A stretch of 64,000 bases of DNA from Aristolochia californica (taxonomy: Eukaryota > Streptophyta > Magnoliopsida > Piperales > Aristolochiaceae), in NCBI GenBank assembly GCA_029961685.1, contig JARWKL010000004.1, forward strand, positions 19,466,348-19,530,347. Direction: 5' to 3'. The translations under genes were made by a program, and so were the position numbers. Below, one piece after another: positions 1 through 11,873 of this stretch (positions within the stretch are counted from its first letter, which is position 1; each line of letters opens with the position of its first letter). Under the pieces are notes generated by a model. That model was not told where the DNA came from, ran no database searches, and saw only the letters and a list, made by a program, of their open reading frames with translations.

Positions 1-5
1 TTTTT

Positions 6-290
6 TTAAAAACAAGTGATTTCTTTCTTGTTTGGAAAGTTTTTTTTCCATTTGGATTGATCAGCAGTTTTAGAATTGTCTACTAATTTTCCGAATCTAA
101 CAGCAACGAAGACATTTTTTTTGGACATAATCTTGCTGACAATCTGGCCGTATCTACTTCTGCTCCCGTTATCTGCCGTCAATCTGGAAATTTGATCTTG
201 GTTTGATCTTGTAGCTGGTTTTTGAAAATTTCGAAATTCTTCATTGGCGTTTTTCCTTTCTCCGACTGCTACTACAAGATCTCCTGCCAT
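6..290 (-). pseudogene. unrecognised 94-codon reading frame
   Basis: An open frame on the minus strand runs from an ATG at 290 to a stop near the window edge. The predicted product is basic and hydrophilic (many K, R, N and S), begins MAGDLVVAVGERKNANEEF, and shows no signal peptide or membrane segment. I do not recognise a family. It sits beside non-satellite DNA that also carries retroelement-like signals, so a decayed gag start or a captured exon fragment are both possible. The frame is short and has no visible partner exon, so it may be fortuitous. It is noted because it is the longest frame outside the retrotransposon and satellites. Confidence 0.2.
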
Positions 291-761
291 GATTGTCTTT
301 GGTTTTCCAATCTATTTGGAAGCAGGGAAGAAGATGAAGGTATTTTCATATTTTATTCACCAAGTTAGGTAGATTGATTTTAATCTAGCGTTGGTTCTGC
401 CAACCCTAACCAGACCTTGCCGAGCAACCTACCGACCCGCCTGACTCATTCTATTCCCTCGGGTTAACCTAGTGGGTTGGGTCAATCGAGTCAACTCGGT
501 CCAAGTCAACTCTATCCTGGTTAGCCTGACTCACTTTAGTTATTTTTTTACCTCGATATACATGTCTAGGTCCCAAGTTTTATACCTATTCTTCTACGAC
601 TAGGACATATTGATCAACTATTTGACTCGGCGCAATTTGGTACTTTTTCCAGCTGGATTATTATTTTGAGGTATTCACAACATATTCGTTGGTCAACATA
701 TTGCATTGGATTATTTCATGGGTCATTTTATAAAGTTTATTATTTTGATACGTGTTATGTG
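291..761. other. non-satellite spacer, no gene seen
   Basis: This stretch has ordinary mixed composition. Around 420-540 there is a relatively GC-rich part with repeated GTCAACTC / GAGTCAAC-like words. I see no open frame of useful length, no RNA gene and no tandem array. It is probably degraded transposon or intergenic DNA. Confidence 0.4.
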
Positions 762-1632
762 TGTTGGAAGATGGTCATGTTATATGGGCTCAGGCCCATT
801 TCAGCTGTTGCTATTGTGTCTCTTTGGATGAGACATTATTATTGAAGAAGTGGTGGCCTCGATATCCTTTCTCCTACCATCCTTTATTTGACTCTCACAT
901 ATCTTTGGGCCAACCTTTTGAATGTTGCTTCGGATGGGAGTTTAAGTCCATTTATACATACATATGGGTGTTTTAATTAAATTGAGACTTTTTCATATAG
1001 ATACCGGGGGGTTTTTTATTGCCATCTTCTAAATGACAGGCTTCACCCACTTATCACCCATTTTGACCTATGAGAGTCGGTGTGTGGGTTGGGACACCGT
1101 GATGGAGGAGAGTATTACTACATATATGTTACCCCTCTTAATTGGCATTTATTACTCCCATCACTTGAAAGTCGTTGTCCCGTGGAGGGACACGGTGATT
1201 GAGGAGTTTTATTACACTTCTGAGTATTGCGTCCCACTACCTATAGAAGATAGGAGTGTGCCCTACATCCAACATGGGTTATGACTAGAGTATGGAGCAA
1301 TGTTGTACGGCTTGGAGTATTTTAATCTCACTTATGTTATGCCAGTTGGGCCTCATGGAAGAGACCACTAGCATGAGGGGGATTGTTGGAAGATGGGCCC
1401 AAACCCACACGACCTAGGAAGGCTGATAAATCCATGTGTGTTGGAAGATGGGCCCAAGCCCATAAGACCAATGAAGACCCACACATCCAAGAGATGTGGA
1501 AGATGGGCTCAAGGCCCACATATCAAGTCCATAACTTTTTTTTCCTCTTGTTTTCTCTCAATGAGTCCATTTCTCTTTTTCTTTATGAGCTAAATCCACG
1601 GAGTCCTGAAAATCAACAATATTTGCATAAAT
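762..1632 (+). mobile_element. probable Ty1/copia-like 3'-end remnant
   Basis: At 1375-1382 a purine tract (GAGGGGGA) is followed at 1384 by TGTTGGAAGATGGGCCC. This is the arrangement of a polypurine tract followed by a 3' LTR start; many plant Ty1/copia LTRs start TGTTGGAA. A related TGTTGGAAGATGG occurs at 762, which could be another LTR edge. Between them, degenerate direct repeats near 825, 1091 and 1188 (GGGACAC-GTGATNGAGGAG type) look like decayed untranslated DNA. No pol motif is present and the candidate LTR is lost where the Sat1 array begins at about 1633. The assignment rests on PPT and LTR-start resemblance only. Confidence 0.4.
1384..1550 (+). repeat. three tandem copies of a ~55-bp motif
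   Basis: The core TGTTGGAAGATGGGCCCAA occurs at 1384 and 1439, with a degraded form (TGTGGAAGATGGGCTCAA) at 1495. Each is followed by a CCCA-containing segment. Spacing is 55-56 bp. The repeats lie at the start of the putative LTR and contain GGGCCC-type palindromes. Confidence 0.7.
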
Positions 1633-2206
1633 TAATTTGTTTCAGCAAAAAGTGTTTTACCAAAAATGATTCCTAGAATGAATTTTCAAGTTGAAAGTGT
1701 GTGCAGAAAACATCAGGCACTAATGGTCATTGGAGATGTATTTTTACTAGAAATACTTTTCCAACGTTTCTTGAAAAAATATCACTAACAAAACCTTCTA
1801 GTTATAGAAAGTAATTTTTTTTGGCAAAGTTTTCCTAGAAAGAATTTTCTGCCTAAAATGTGTTTTCTAGGAAACATGAGGCACTAATGGTCCATGGAGA
1901 CGTATTTTTACTAAAAATATTTTTTTAGTGTTTCCTAAATCAATGCTTTAACAAGGTCATATAGTTGTAGAAAGTAATTTGTTTCAACAAAAATTTTCGA
2001 GTAAGAATTTTCAACTTCAAAAGTCTTTCTAGGAAACATGAGGTACTAATTGTCCTTGGAGATTTATTTTATAAGAAATACATTTCCATCTTGTCCAAAA
2101 AATGCACTAAGAAGACCTTATAGTTGTAGAAAGTAATTTGTATCATAAAAAAATCCTAACCACAAAATTTCCCTGGTAAGAATTTTCAACATGAAATTTT
2201 TTTCTA

Positions 2207-3745
2207 GGAAACATGAGGTAGTAATGGTCCCAAGGTTCATATTTTTACTAGAAATACTTTTCCAATTTTTACAAAAAAAATGCACTAACAAGGCCTTATA
2301 ATTGTCGAAAGTAATTTGCTTTAAAAAAAAATTGCTTTACCACAATAGTTTCTTGGTATGAATTTTCAGCTAGAAATTTTTTTCCAGGAAACATGAGGCA
2401 CTAATGGTCCCTCACGATGTATTTTTACTAAAAATATTTTCCAAACATTCCCTAACAAAATGCACTAACTAGGCCTTGTGGTTGTAGAAATTATTTTAGC
2501 ACAAATTGCCAAACCAAGAAATTTTCTTGGTAACAATTGTTAGCTTAAAAAGTGTTTCCTGGAAACATAAGGCACTAATCATCCTTTGAGACGTATTTTT
2601 ATTAGAAATACCTTTACAATGTCTCCTAAATAAAGGAACTAACTAGACCTTTGAGTTGTAGAAAGTAATTTATTTCAACAAAAATTGTCTTACAACAAAA
2701 TTTTCCAGGTAAGAATTTTCAGCTTAAATAGTGTTTCTAGGAAACATGATGTACTAATGGACCCTGGAGACGTAGTTTTACTAGAAATACAATTAAAATT
2801 TTCCTAAAAAACGTTGTAACAAGGCCTTAACCTTACACCAAAATTTTCCTGGTAAGAATTTTTGACAAGAAAGTGATTTTCTTGAAACATAAGGCACTAC
2901 TGGTCCCTGGACATGTACTTTTACAAGAAATACTTTTCCAATGTTTCCTGAAAAAAAGGCATTAACAAAGCTATATAGTTGTAAAATGTAATTTTTTCAA
3001 CGAAAATATCTTTATTACAAAATTTTCCTAGTTAGAATTTTTAGCTTAAAAAGTGTTTAATGGAAATATGAGGCAATGATGGTCCATGTTGACGTATTTT
3101 TAGTAGAAATATATTTCCAATGTTTTCTTAAGAAAATACACTAACAAGGCCTTATTGTTGTAGAAAGCAATTTGTTTCGATAAAAATATCTTTACAAAAA
3201 AAGATTCTTGGTAAGAATTTTCAATTAGGAAAGCGTTTCCAAAAAAAATTAGGCATTAATGGTCCTTGGTGACGTATTTTTACATGTAATACATTTCCAA
3301 TGTTTCCTGAAAATAAAATCAATGACAAAACTTTATATTTGTAGAAAATAATTTGTTTCAGCAAAATTTTCCATGTAATAATTTTTTGCCTGAAAAATGT
3401 TTTCCAGGAAACATGAGGCATTAATGGTCCATGGAGCCATATTTTTACTAGAAATACTTGTCCAACATTTTTTGAAAAATGCACTAACAAGGTCATATAG
3501 TTGAAAAAAGTAATTTGTTTAAGTAAAATATTTCTAGTAAGAATTTTCTACCTCAAAAGTGTTTCCAGGAAACACTAGGAACTAATGATCCCTGGAGAGG
3601 TATTTTTACTAGAAATACTTTAACAACATTTCCAAAAATATTCCCTAATTAGGCCTTGTAGTTGTAGAAAGTAATTTGTTTCATAAAAAATATCCTTACC
3701 ACAAAATTTCCCTGGTAAGAATTTTCAACATGAAAAATTTTTCTA
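2207..3745 (+). repeat. Sat1 HOR copy 1 (9 monomers, 1539 bp)
   Basis: Monomer starts lie near 2207 (A), 2390 (B, CTCACGATG), 2560 (C), 2740 (D), 2885 (E), 3060 (F), 3235 (G), 3405 (H) and 3568 (I). The C monomer here is of the CTCCTAAATAAA type, which recurs in HOR copy 4 but not in copies 2, 3, 5 or 6. Confidence 0.8.
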
Positions 3746-5351
3746 CGAAACATGAGGCAGTAATGGTCCCAAGGGTCATATTTTTACTTGAAATACTTTT
3801 CAAACATTTATAAAAAAAAAGTTAGTAACAAAGCCTTATAGTTTTAGAAAGTAATTTGTTTAAGCAAAAAATGTTTTAACATTATAGTTTCATGGTAATG
3901 ATTTTCAACTAAAAAACGTTTTTCTAGGAACCATGAAGCACTAGTGGTCCCTCACGATGTATTTTTACTAAAATATTTTTCAAACATTTCCTTAAAAAAA
4001 TGAACTAACAAGGCCTTGTGGTTGTTGTAGAAAGTAATTTATTTTTTGCAAAAATTTCCTTACCTCAAAATTTTCCTGGTAAGAATTTTCGGCTAGAAAA
4101 GTGCTTCTGGGAAATATGAGGCACTAATGATCCCTAGAGATGTAATTTTACTATAAATACTTTTCCAACATTCCAGAAAAAAAAAGGACCAACAAGGCCT
4201 AGTAGTTGTTAAAAGTATTTTGTTTCAACAAATATTGCCTCACTTCAGATGTTTGTTGGGTAAAAATTTTCAACTTGAATAGTGTTTATAGGAAACATGA
4301 GGCAATAATGGACCCTAGAGACATATTTTTACTAGAAATACATTTCCAAAGTTTCCTAAAAAAGGTTGTAACCTGGCCGTAATGTTGTAAAAAGTTATTC
4401 GTTTCAGAAAAATTCCTTACGCAAAAATTTTCCTAGAAATATTATTCAACAAGAAAAGTGATTCCATGAAACTTTAGGCACTAAGGGTCCCTAGACACTT
4501 ATTTTTATTATAAATTCTTTTCTAACGTTTCTGGAAAAAATCCATTAACAAGGCTTAATAGTTGTAAAATGTAATTTTTTTTTTAGCAAAAATTGTCATT
4601 TTACATAATTTTTTGGAAAGAATTTTCATCTTGACAAGTGTTTCATAGAAATATGAGGCACTGATGATCCGTGGAGATATATTTTTATTAGAAATTATTT
4701 TCCAACGTTTGATAAAAAAAAATACACTAACAAGGCGTCATAGTTGTAGAAAGCAAAATTTTTAGCAAAAAATGCTTTACCAAAGAAGATTCTTATTAAG
4801 GAATTTTCAGGTAGAAAAGTGTTTCCAATGGTCCCATGATACATATTTTTACTAGAAATACTTTTCTAATGTTTCTTGAAAGAAAAATCACTAATAAAAC
4901 CTTATATTTATAGAAATAAGTTTCCTTCAACAGAGTTTTCTAAGTAAGAATTATTAAGAAAAGTGTTTTCCAGGAAACATGAGGCACTAATGGTTCATGG
5001 AGATTTATAGAAACATGAGGCACTAATGGTTCATGGAGATTTATTTTTACTAGAAATATTTTCCCATTGTCTCAAAAAAAACAATGCACTAACAAGGTTC
5101 TATACCTGTAGAAAGTAATTTGTTTCAGCAAAAATTTCTTGTAAGAATTTTCAGCTTGAAAAGTGTTTCCAAAAAATATAAGGCCATAATGGACCCTGGG
5201 GATGTATTTGTACTCGAAATACAATTCAAACATTTTCAAAAAAAAAGCACTAACAAGGCCTTATAGTCGTAGAAAGTAATTTGTTTCATAAAAAAATATC
5301 CTTACGACAAAATTTCCCTTGTAAGAAATTTCAACTTGAAAAATGTTTCTA
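3746..5351 (+). repeat. Sat1 HOR copy 2 (9 monomers, 1606 bp)
   Basis: The nine-monomer order is the same as in copy 1. The G monomer has lost part of its GGAAACATGAGG block (near 4820). The H monomer contains a 36-bp tandem duplication (4974-5009 and 5010-5045), which explains the extra length. Confidence 0.8.
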
Positions 5352-6915
5352 GGAAACATGAGGCAATAATGGTCCCAAGGGTCATATTTTTACAAGAAAT
5401 ATTTTTCCAACGTTCCTAAAAAATGTACTAACAAGGCCTTATAGTTTTAGAAAGTAAATTGTTTCAGCAAAATTTGCTTTACCACGATAGTTTCCTGGTA
5501 AGAATTTTCAACTAGAAAAGTTTTTCCAGGAAACATGAGGCACTAATAATCGTTCAGGACGTATTTTTACAAAAAATATATTTCGAACTTTCTTTGAAAT
5601 AACGCACTAACAAGGCCTTGTTGTTGTAGAAAGTAATTTGTTTTCGCAAAAATTGCATTACCACAAAATTTTCCTAGTAAGAATTTTGAGCTAGAAAAGT
5701 GTTTCTAGGAAATATGAGGCATAATTGGTCACTAGAGATGTAATTTTACTAGAAGTACTCTTTCAACATTTCCTGAAAGAAAAAAATACTAACAAGGCCT
5801 TGTAGTTGTTTCAAGTAATTTGTTTAAGCAAAAATTGCCTTACATCAAAATTTTCCTAGAAAGAATTTTCAACTTGAATAGTATTTCAAGGAAACATTAG
5901 GCAATAATGGGCCCTAGAGACGTATTTTGACTAGAAATATGTTTCCTATGTTTCCTAAAAAGGCTGTAAGAAGGCCTTCATGATATAAATAGTTATTTGT
6001 TTTAGAAAAAAAATTCTTTACACCAAAACTTTCCTTGTAAGAATTTTGAACAAGAAAAGTGATTCTTAAAAATATGATGCACTATTGGTCCCACGACACG
6101 TATTTTTACTAGAAATAATTTTCTAATGTTTACTGAAAAAAGGCATTAACAAGGATTTATAGTAGTATAAAGTAATTTTTTCAGCAAAAATTGATTGTTT
6201 ACCAAATTTTCCTGATAGGAATTTTTCAGCTTGAAAAGTGTTTCATGGAAATATGAAGCATTCACGGTCCATGGAGATGTACTTTTAGTAGAAATAATTT
6301 TCCAACGTTTCCTAAAATAATACACTAACAAGGCCTAATATTTGAAGAAATCAATTTTTTCGGCAAAAATTGTATTACCAAAAATGATTCTTGGTAATAA
6401 TTTTCAGGTAGAAAATTGTTTCCAGAAAACATGAGGTGTTCCTTGTAGACATATTTTTACAAGAAATACTTTTGCAATGTTTCTTGAAAAAAACTTACTA
6501 ACAAAACCTTATATTTATAGAAAATAATTTGTTTAAGCAAAGTTTTCCAAACAAGAATTTTTTGCCTTAAAAGCATTTTCCAGGAAACATGAGGCACTAA
6601 TGGTCCATGGAGATGTATTTTTACTAGAAGTACGTTCCCAACGTTTCCTTTAAAAATGGACTAACAAGGTCATTTTTAGAGAGTAATTTGTTTAATCAAA
6701 AAATTTCTAGTAAGAATTTTCAGCTTGAAAAGTGTTTCCAAGAAACTTGAGGCACAAATGGTCCCTTAAGATATATTTTTACCAGAAATACATTTCCATC
6801 ATTTACAACTTGAGGCACAAGGCCTTATAGTTGTGTAAAGTAATTTGTTTCATAAAAAAATATCCTTACCACATAATTTCCCTAGTAAGAATTTTCAACA
6901 TGAAAAATGTTTCTA
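5352..6915 (+). repeat. Sat1 HOR copy 3 (1564 bp)
   Basis: It is bounded by A-type monomers at 5352 and 6916. Its C monomer is of the GATGTAATTTTACTAGAA type, shared with copies 2, 5 and 6. Confidence 0.75.
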
Positions 6916-8423
6916 GGACACATGAGGTACTAATTGTCCCAAGGGACGTATTTTCACTAGTAATACTTTTTCAACGTTCCTAAAAAATGCACTAACAAGG
7001 CCTTAGAGTTGTAGAAAGTAATTTGTTTCAACAAAAAATGCATTACCACAATAGTTTCCTGGTAAGAATTTTTAGCTAGAAATTTTCTTTCTAAGAAACA
7101 CTAGGCATTAATTGTCCCTCATGACATTTTTTTACTAAAAATAGTTTTTGAACATTTTATGAAAAAAATGCACTAACAAGGTCTTGTGGTTGTAGAAAGT
7201 AATTTGTTTTAACAAAAATTGCCTTATCTCAAAATTTTCCAGGTAACAATTTTCAGATTAAAAAGTGTTACATGGAAACAAAAGGCACTAATGGTCCCTG
7301 GAGACGTATTTTTACTAGAAATACTTTTCCAATGTCTCCTAAATAAATGCACTAATAAGACCGTCAAGTTGTAGAAAGTAATTTGTTTCAATAAAAATTG
7401 CCTTACAAAAAATATTTCTAGCAAGAATTTTCAACTTGAATAGTGTTTCCTGGAAACAGGAGGCACTAATGGGCCCTGGAGATATATTTCTAATAGAAAT
7501 ACTTTTAAAAAGTTTCCTAAAAAAGGTAGTAAGAAGGCCTTAATGACGCAAAAAAATATTTGATAATAAAAATTGCCTTACAATAAAATTTTCTAGGTAA
7601 GAATTTTCAACAAGAACAGTGATTCTTGAAAACATGAGGCAATAATGGTCCCATGACACATATTTTTACTAGAAATACTTTTCCAATGTTTCCTAAAAAA
7701 GGAAATAACACAACTTTATAGTAGTAATATGTAAATTTTTTTCTGCAAAAAAATTCTTTTTTCAAAATTTTGCTAGTAAGAACTTTCGGCTTGCAAAGTG
7801 TTTCATGAAAATATGAGGCATTGACCGTCCATCAAAATGTAGTTTTTACTAGTAATACTTTTCTAACGTTCCCTAAAAAGATACACTAACTAGGTCTAAT
7901 AGTTGCAAAAAGCAATTTTTCCGGCAAAAATTGGTTTACCAAAAAAGATTATTGGTAAAAATTTTCAGGAAGAAAAGCTTTCTAGAAAACATGTGGCACT
8001 AATGATCCTTGGAGACTTATTTTTACTAGAAATAATTTTCCACTACTTCGTAAAAAAATCACCAATAAAACCTTATAGTTATAGAAATTAATTTGTTTCA
8101 TCAAAGTTTTCCAAGTATGAATTTTCTACCTAAAAAGTGTTTTCTTGGAAACATGAGGCACTAATGGTCCATGGAGACATATTTTTACTAGAAATACATT
8201 CCCAATGTTACCTTAAAAAATTCAGTAACAAGGTCGTATAGTTGTAGAAATTAATTTGTTTAAGAAAAAAAATCTAGTAACAATTTTCAGCTTGAAAAGT
8301 GTTTCCATGAAACATGAGACATTAATGGTCCTTGTAGACCTATTTTTACAAGAAATACATTTCGAGCATTTCCAAAATAATGCACTAACAAGGGAAGTAT
8401 TTTCAACTTGAAAAATGTTTCTA
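6916..8423 (+). repeat. Sat1 HOR copy 4 (1508 bp)
   Basis: It is bounded by A-type monomers at 6916 and 8424. Its C monomer again carries CTCCTAAATAAA, and the preceding B monomer ends with GGTAACAATTTTCAG rather than GGTAAGAATTTTC, as in copy 1 and the partial copy 7. The last monomer before 8424 is shortened. Confidence 0.75.
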
Positions 8424-9970
8424 GGAAAATGAGGCAGTAATGGTCCCAATGGTCATTTTTTTACTAGAATTTATATTCCAAATTTTCCAAAACAAATTCA
8501 CTAACAAAACTAGTTGTATAAAGTAATTTTTTTCAGCAAAAAATGCTTTACCAAAATAGTTTCTTGGTAAGAATTTTTGGCAAGAAAAGTTTTTCTAAGA
8601 AACATGAGGCAGTAATGGTCCCTTGAGACATTATTTTACTAAAAATACTTTTTGAACATTTTTTGAAGAAATGCACTAACTAGGCCATGTGGTAGTAGAA
8701 AGTAATTTGTTTTTCACAAAAAATTCCTTACCTCAAAATTTTCCTTGCAAGAATTTTTAGCTAGAAAAGTGTTTCTAGGAAATATGCACTAATGGTCCCT
8801 ACAGATGTAATTTTACTAGAAATACTTTTCCAATGTTTCTAGAAAAATATGAACTAACAAGCTTTGTAGTTGTTAAACTATATTTTGTTTAAGCTAAAAT
8901 TGCATTACATCAAAATTTTCCTGGTAAGAATTTTCACCTTGAATAGTGGTTTTAGGAAACATGAGGCACTAATGGACCCTAGAGATGTATTTTTACTAGA
9001 AATAAATTTCCAAAGTTTCCTTAATAGGGCAGTTACAAGGCCTTAATGATGTAAACAGATTTGTTTTAGAAAAAAATTCCTTAGACTAAAATTTTTTTGG
9101 AAAGATTTTGAATGAGAAAAGTGATTCCTTGAAACATTAGGAACTAATGGTCCCTGGACATGTATTTTTACTAGAAATATTTTTCTAATGTTTCCTGAAA
9201 AAAGGCATTAATAAGGCTTTATTGCAGTGAAAAGTAATTTTTTTAGCAAAAATGCCTCATAACTAAATTTTTCTGGTAAAAATTTTCAGCTAGAAATGTG
9301 TTTCCAGCTCCATGGAGACATATGTTTAGTATAAATTCTTTTTCAACATGTTCTTAAAAAATACACTAACAAAGCCTTATAGTAGTAGAAAGCAACTTTT
9401 TCGGCAAAAAGTTGCTTTACCAAAAAGGATTCTTAGTAAGAATTTCATGCAGAAAAATATTTCCAAAAAACATTAGACACTAATGGTCCTTAGAGACATA
9501 TTTTTACTAGAAATACTTTTCCAACATTTCCTAAAAACAAATCATTAACAAAACCTTACCGTTATAGAAAATAATATGTTTAAGCAAAGTTTTCGAAAGT
9601 AAGAATTTTCTGCCTCAAAAGTGCTTTTAAGGAAACATGAGGCACAAATCATCCATGGAGAAATATTTTTACTAGAAATATTTTCCCAATGTTTTCTGAA
9701 AAAAATGCATTTACAAGGTCATATAGTTGAAGAAAGTAATTTGTTTCAGCAAAAAATTTCTAGTAAGAATTTTTAGCTTGAAAAGTGTTTCCAGGAAACA
9801 TGAGGCACTAATGGTTCCTAGGACATATTTTAACTAGGGATATATTTTTAGCATTACCAAAAAAATGCACTAACAAGGTCTTATAGTTGTAGAAAGTAAT
9901 TTGTTTCATAAAAAATATCCTAACCACAAAAATTTCTTGGTAAGAGTTTTCTACATGAAAAAGGTTTCTA
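8424..9970 (+). repeat. Sat1 HOR copy 5 (1547 bp)
   Basis: It is bounded by A-type monomers at 8424 and 9971. The C monomer is of the GATGTAATTTTACTAG type and has lost the GAGG part of its ATGAGGCACT block. The F monomer (near 9310) lacks its GGAAATATGAGG block. Confidence 0.75.
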
Positions 9971-11523
9971 GGAAACATGAGACAGTAATGGTCCCAAGGG
10001 TCATATTTTTGCTAGAAATAATTTTCCAAAGTTCCTAAAAAAATGCACTAACAAGGCCTTACAGTTGTAGAAAGTAATTTGTTTCAGCAAAATTGCTTTA
10101 CCACAATAGTTTCTTTTTAAGAATTTTCAGTTAGAAGTTTTTTTCTAGGAAACATGAGGTACTAATGGTCCCTCGAGATGTATTTTTACTAAAAATACAT
10201 TCGAACATTTTCTAAAAAAATGCACTAACAAGGCCTCGTGGTTGTAGAAAGTAATTTGTTTTCACAAAAAAATGTCTTAACTCAAAATTTTATTGGTATG
10301 AATTTTCAACAAGAAAAATGGTTGTTGGAAATTTGAGGCACTAATGATCCCTAGAGAAGTAATTTTACTAGAAATAATTTTTCAACGTTTCCTGAAAAAA
10401 AAAAGTACTTACAAGGCCTTGTAGTTGTTAAAAGTAATGTTTTGGGCAAAAATTGCCTTATATCAAATTTTTCCTAGTAAGAATTTTCTGCTTGAATAGT
10501 GTATCCAGGAAACATGAGGCACTAATGGACCCTAGAGACTTATCTCTACTAGAAATACTGTTACAAAGTTTCCTAAAAAAAGGCAGTAACAAGATCTTAA
10601 TGATGTAAGAACTTATTTGTTTCAAAAAAAAAATCCTTACACCAAAATTTTCATGGTATGAATTTTTTGCAAGGCTTTATAGTTGTAAAATGAATTTTTT
10701 TTTGCGTTAATTGCCTTATTAAACATTTTTATTTGTAAGCATTTTCAGCTTGAAAAGTGTTTCCTGGAAATATGTTGCCTTGATGGTCCATGGAGATGTA
10801 TTTTTAGTGGAAATTATTTTCCAACGTTTCCTAAAAAAATACACTAACAAGGCCATATTTGTAAAAAGCAATTTTTTTGGCAAAAAATGCTTTACCAAAA
10901 ATGATTCTTGGTAAGAATGTTTAGGTAAAAAAGTGTTTGCAGAAAACATGAGACCATAATGGTCCTTGGAGATATATTTTAACTAGTATTATTGTACCAA
11001 AGTTTCCTGAAAAAAAAAAGAAGTAACCAAACGTTATAGTTATAGAAAAATAATTGTTTTAACTAGTATTATTGTACCAAAGTTTCTTGAAAAAAAAAAG
11101 AAGTAACCAAACGTTATAGTTATAGAAAAATAATTGTTTCAGCAAAATTTTCCAAGAAAGATTTTCTGCCTGAAAATTTTCCATAAAACATGAGGCACTA
11201 ATAGTCCATGGAGACGTATTTTTACTACAAATATTTCACAACGTTTCCTTAAAAAATGCACTAACAAGGTCATATAGTTGTTGAAAGTAATTTTTTTCAA
11301 CAAATTTTTTCTTGGAAGAATTTTCAGCTTGAACAGTGTTTCCAAGAAACATGAAGTACTAATGGTCCTTGGAGATGTATTTTTAATGAAAATACATTTC
11401 CACCGTTTCTAAAAAAAAAGCACTGACAACGCCTTATTGTTGTAGAAAGTAATTTGTTTCATAAAAAAGATCCATACCACAAAGTTTCCATGGTAAGAAT
11501 TTTCAACATGAAAAATGTTTCTA
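9971..11523 (+). repeat. Sat1 HOR copy 6 (1553 bp), with an 80-bp internal duplication
   Basis: It is bounded by A-type monomers at 9971 and 11524. A direct duplication of 80 bp lies at about 10977-11056 and 11057-11136 (each containing AACTAGTATTATTGTACC), with one visible difference (CCTGA versus CTTGA). A compensating loss of most of a monomer near 10660 keeps the HOR at normal length. Confidence 0.8.
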
Positions 11524-11873
11524 GGGAACATGAGACAGTAATGATCCCAAGAGTTGTATTTTCACTAGAAATACTTTTCCAACATTTTTAAAAAAATACA
11601 CTAACAAGGCCTTATAGTTTTAGAAAGTAATTTGTTTCAGCAAAAATTTCTTTACCACAATAGTTTCCTGGTAAGAATTTTCAGCTAGAAAATTTTTCTA
11701 TGAAACATGAGGCACTATTGGTCCCTCGAGATGTATTTTTTAAAAAAATAAATTTCAAACATTTTCTAAAAAAAAATGCACTTACTAGGCTTTTTTGTTT
11801 TAGAAAGTAATTTGTTTTCTCAAAAATCGCCTTACCTCAAAATTTTCTAGGTAACAATTTTTCAGCTTAAAAA
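11524..11873 (+). repeat. Sat1 HOR copy 7, truncated at the Sat2A junction
   Basis: Only monomers A and B and the start of C remain. The last Sat1 word is CAGCTTAAAAAG, and Sat2A sequence (TTTTAG...TTTTTATATATTTGGTTTTGC) follows directly. There is no transposon or target duplication at the join. Confidence 0.75.

Larger units (their letters stand above)
1633..11873 (+). repeat. Sat1 satellite array, ~172-bp monomer in 9-mer HORs
   Basis: A monomer marked by GGAAACATGAGGCACTAATG, then TTTTTACTAGAAATAC, CACTAACAAGGCC, GTAGAAAGTAATTTG and GGTAAGAATTTTCAGC recurs without interruption. Mean length is about 172 bp, close to the nucleosome-scale monomers common in plant centromeres. Neighbouring monomers are diverged, but every ninth is alike. 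The A-type monomer (GGTCCCAAGGGTCAT) starts at 2207, 3746, 5352, 6916, 8424, 9971 and 11524. The array begins mid-monomer after the retroelement-like edge and ends abruptly against Sat2A. Open frames inside it are short and not conserved, so it is considered non-coding. Confidence 0.95.

Noticed and set aside
1337..1676. Overlapping frames of 60-97 codons at the copia-like edge
   Set aside because: They run across tandem motifs and the satellite start on both strands, with no domain.
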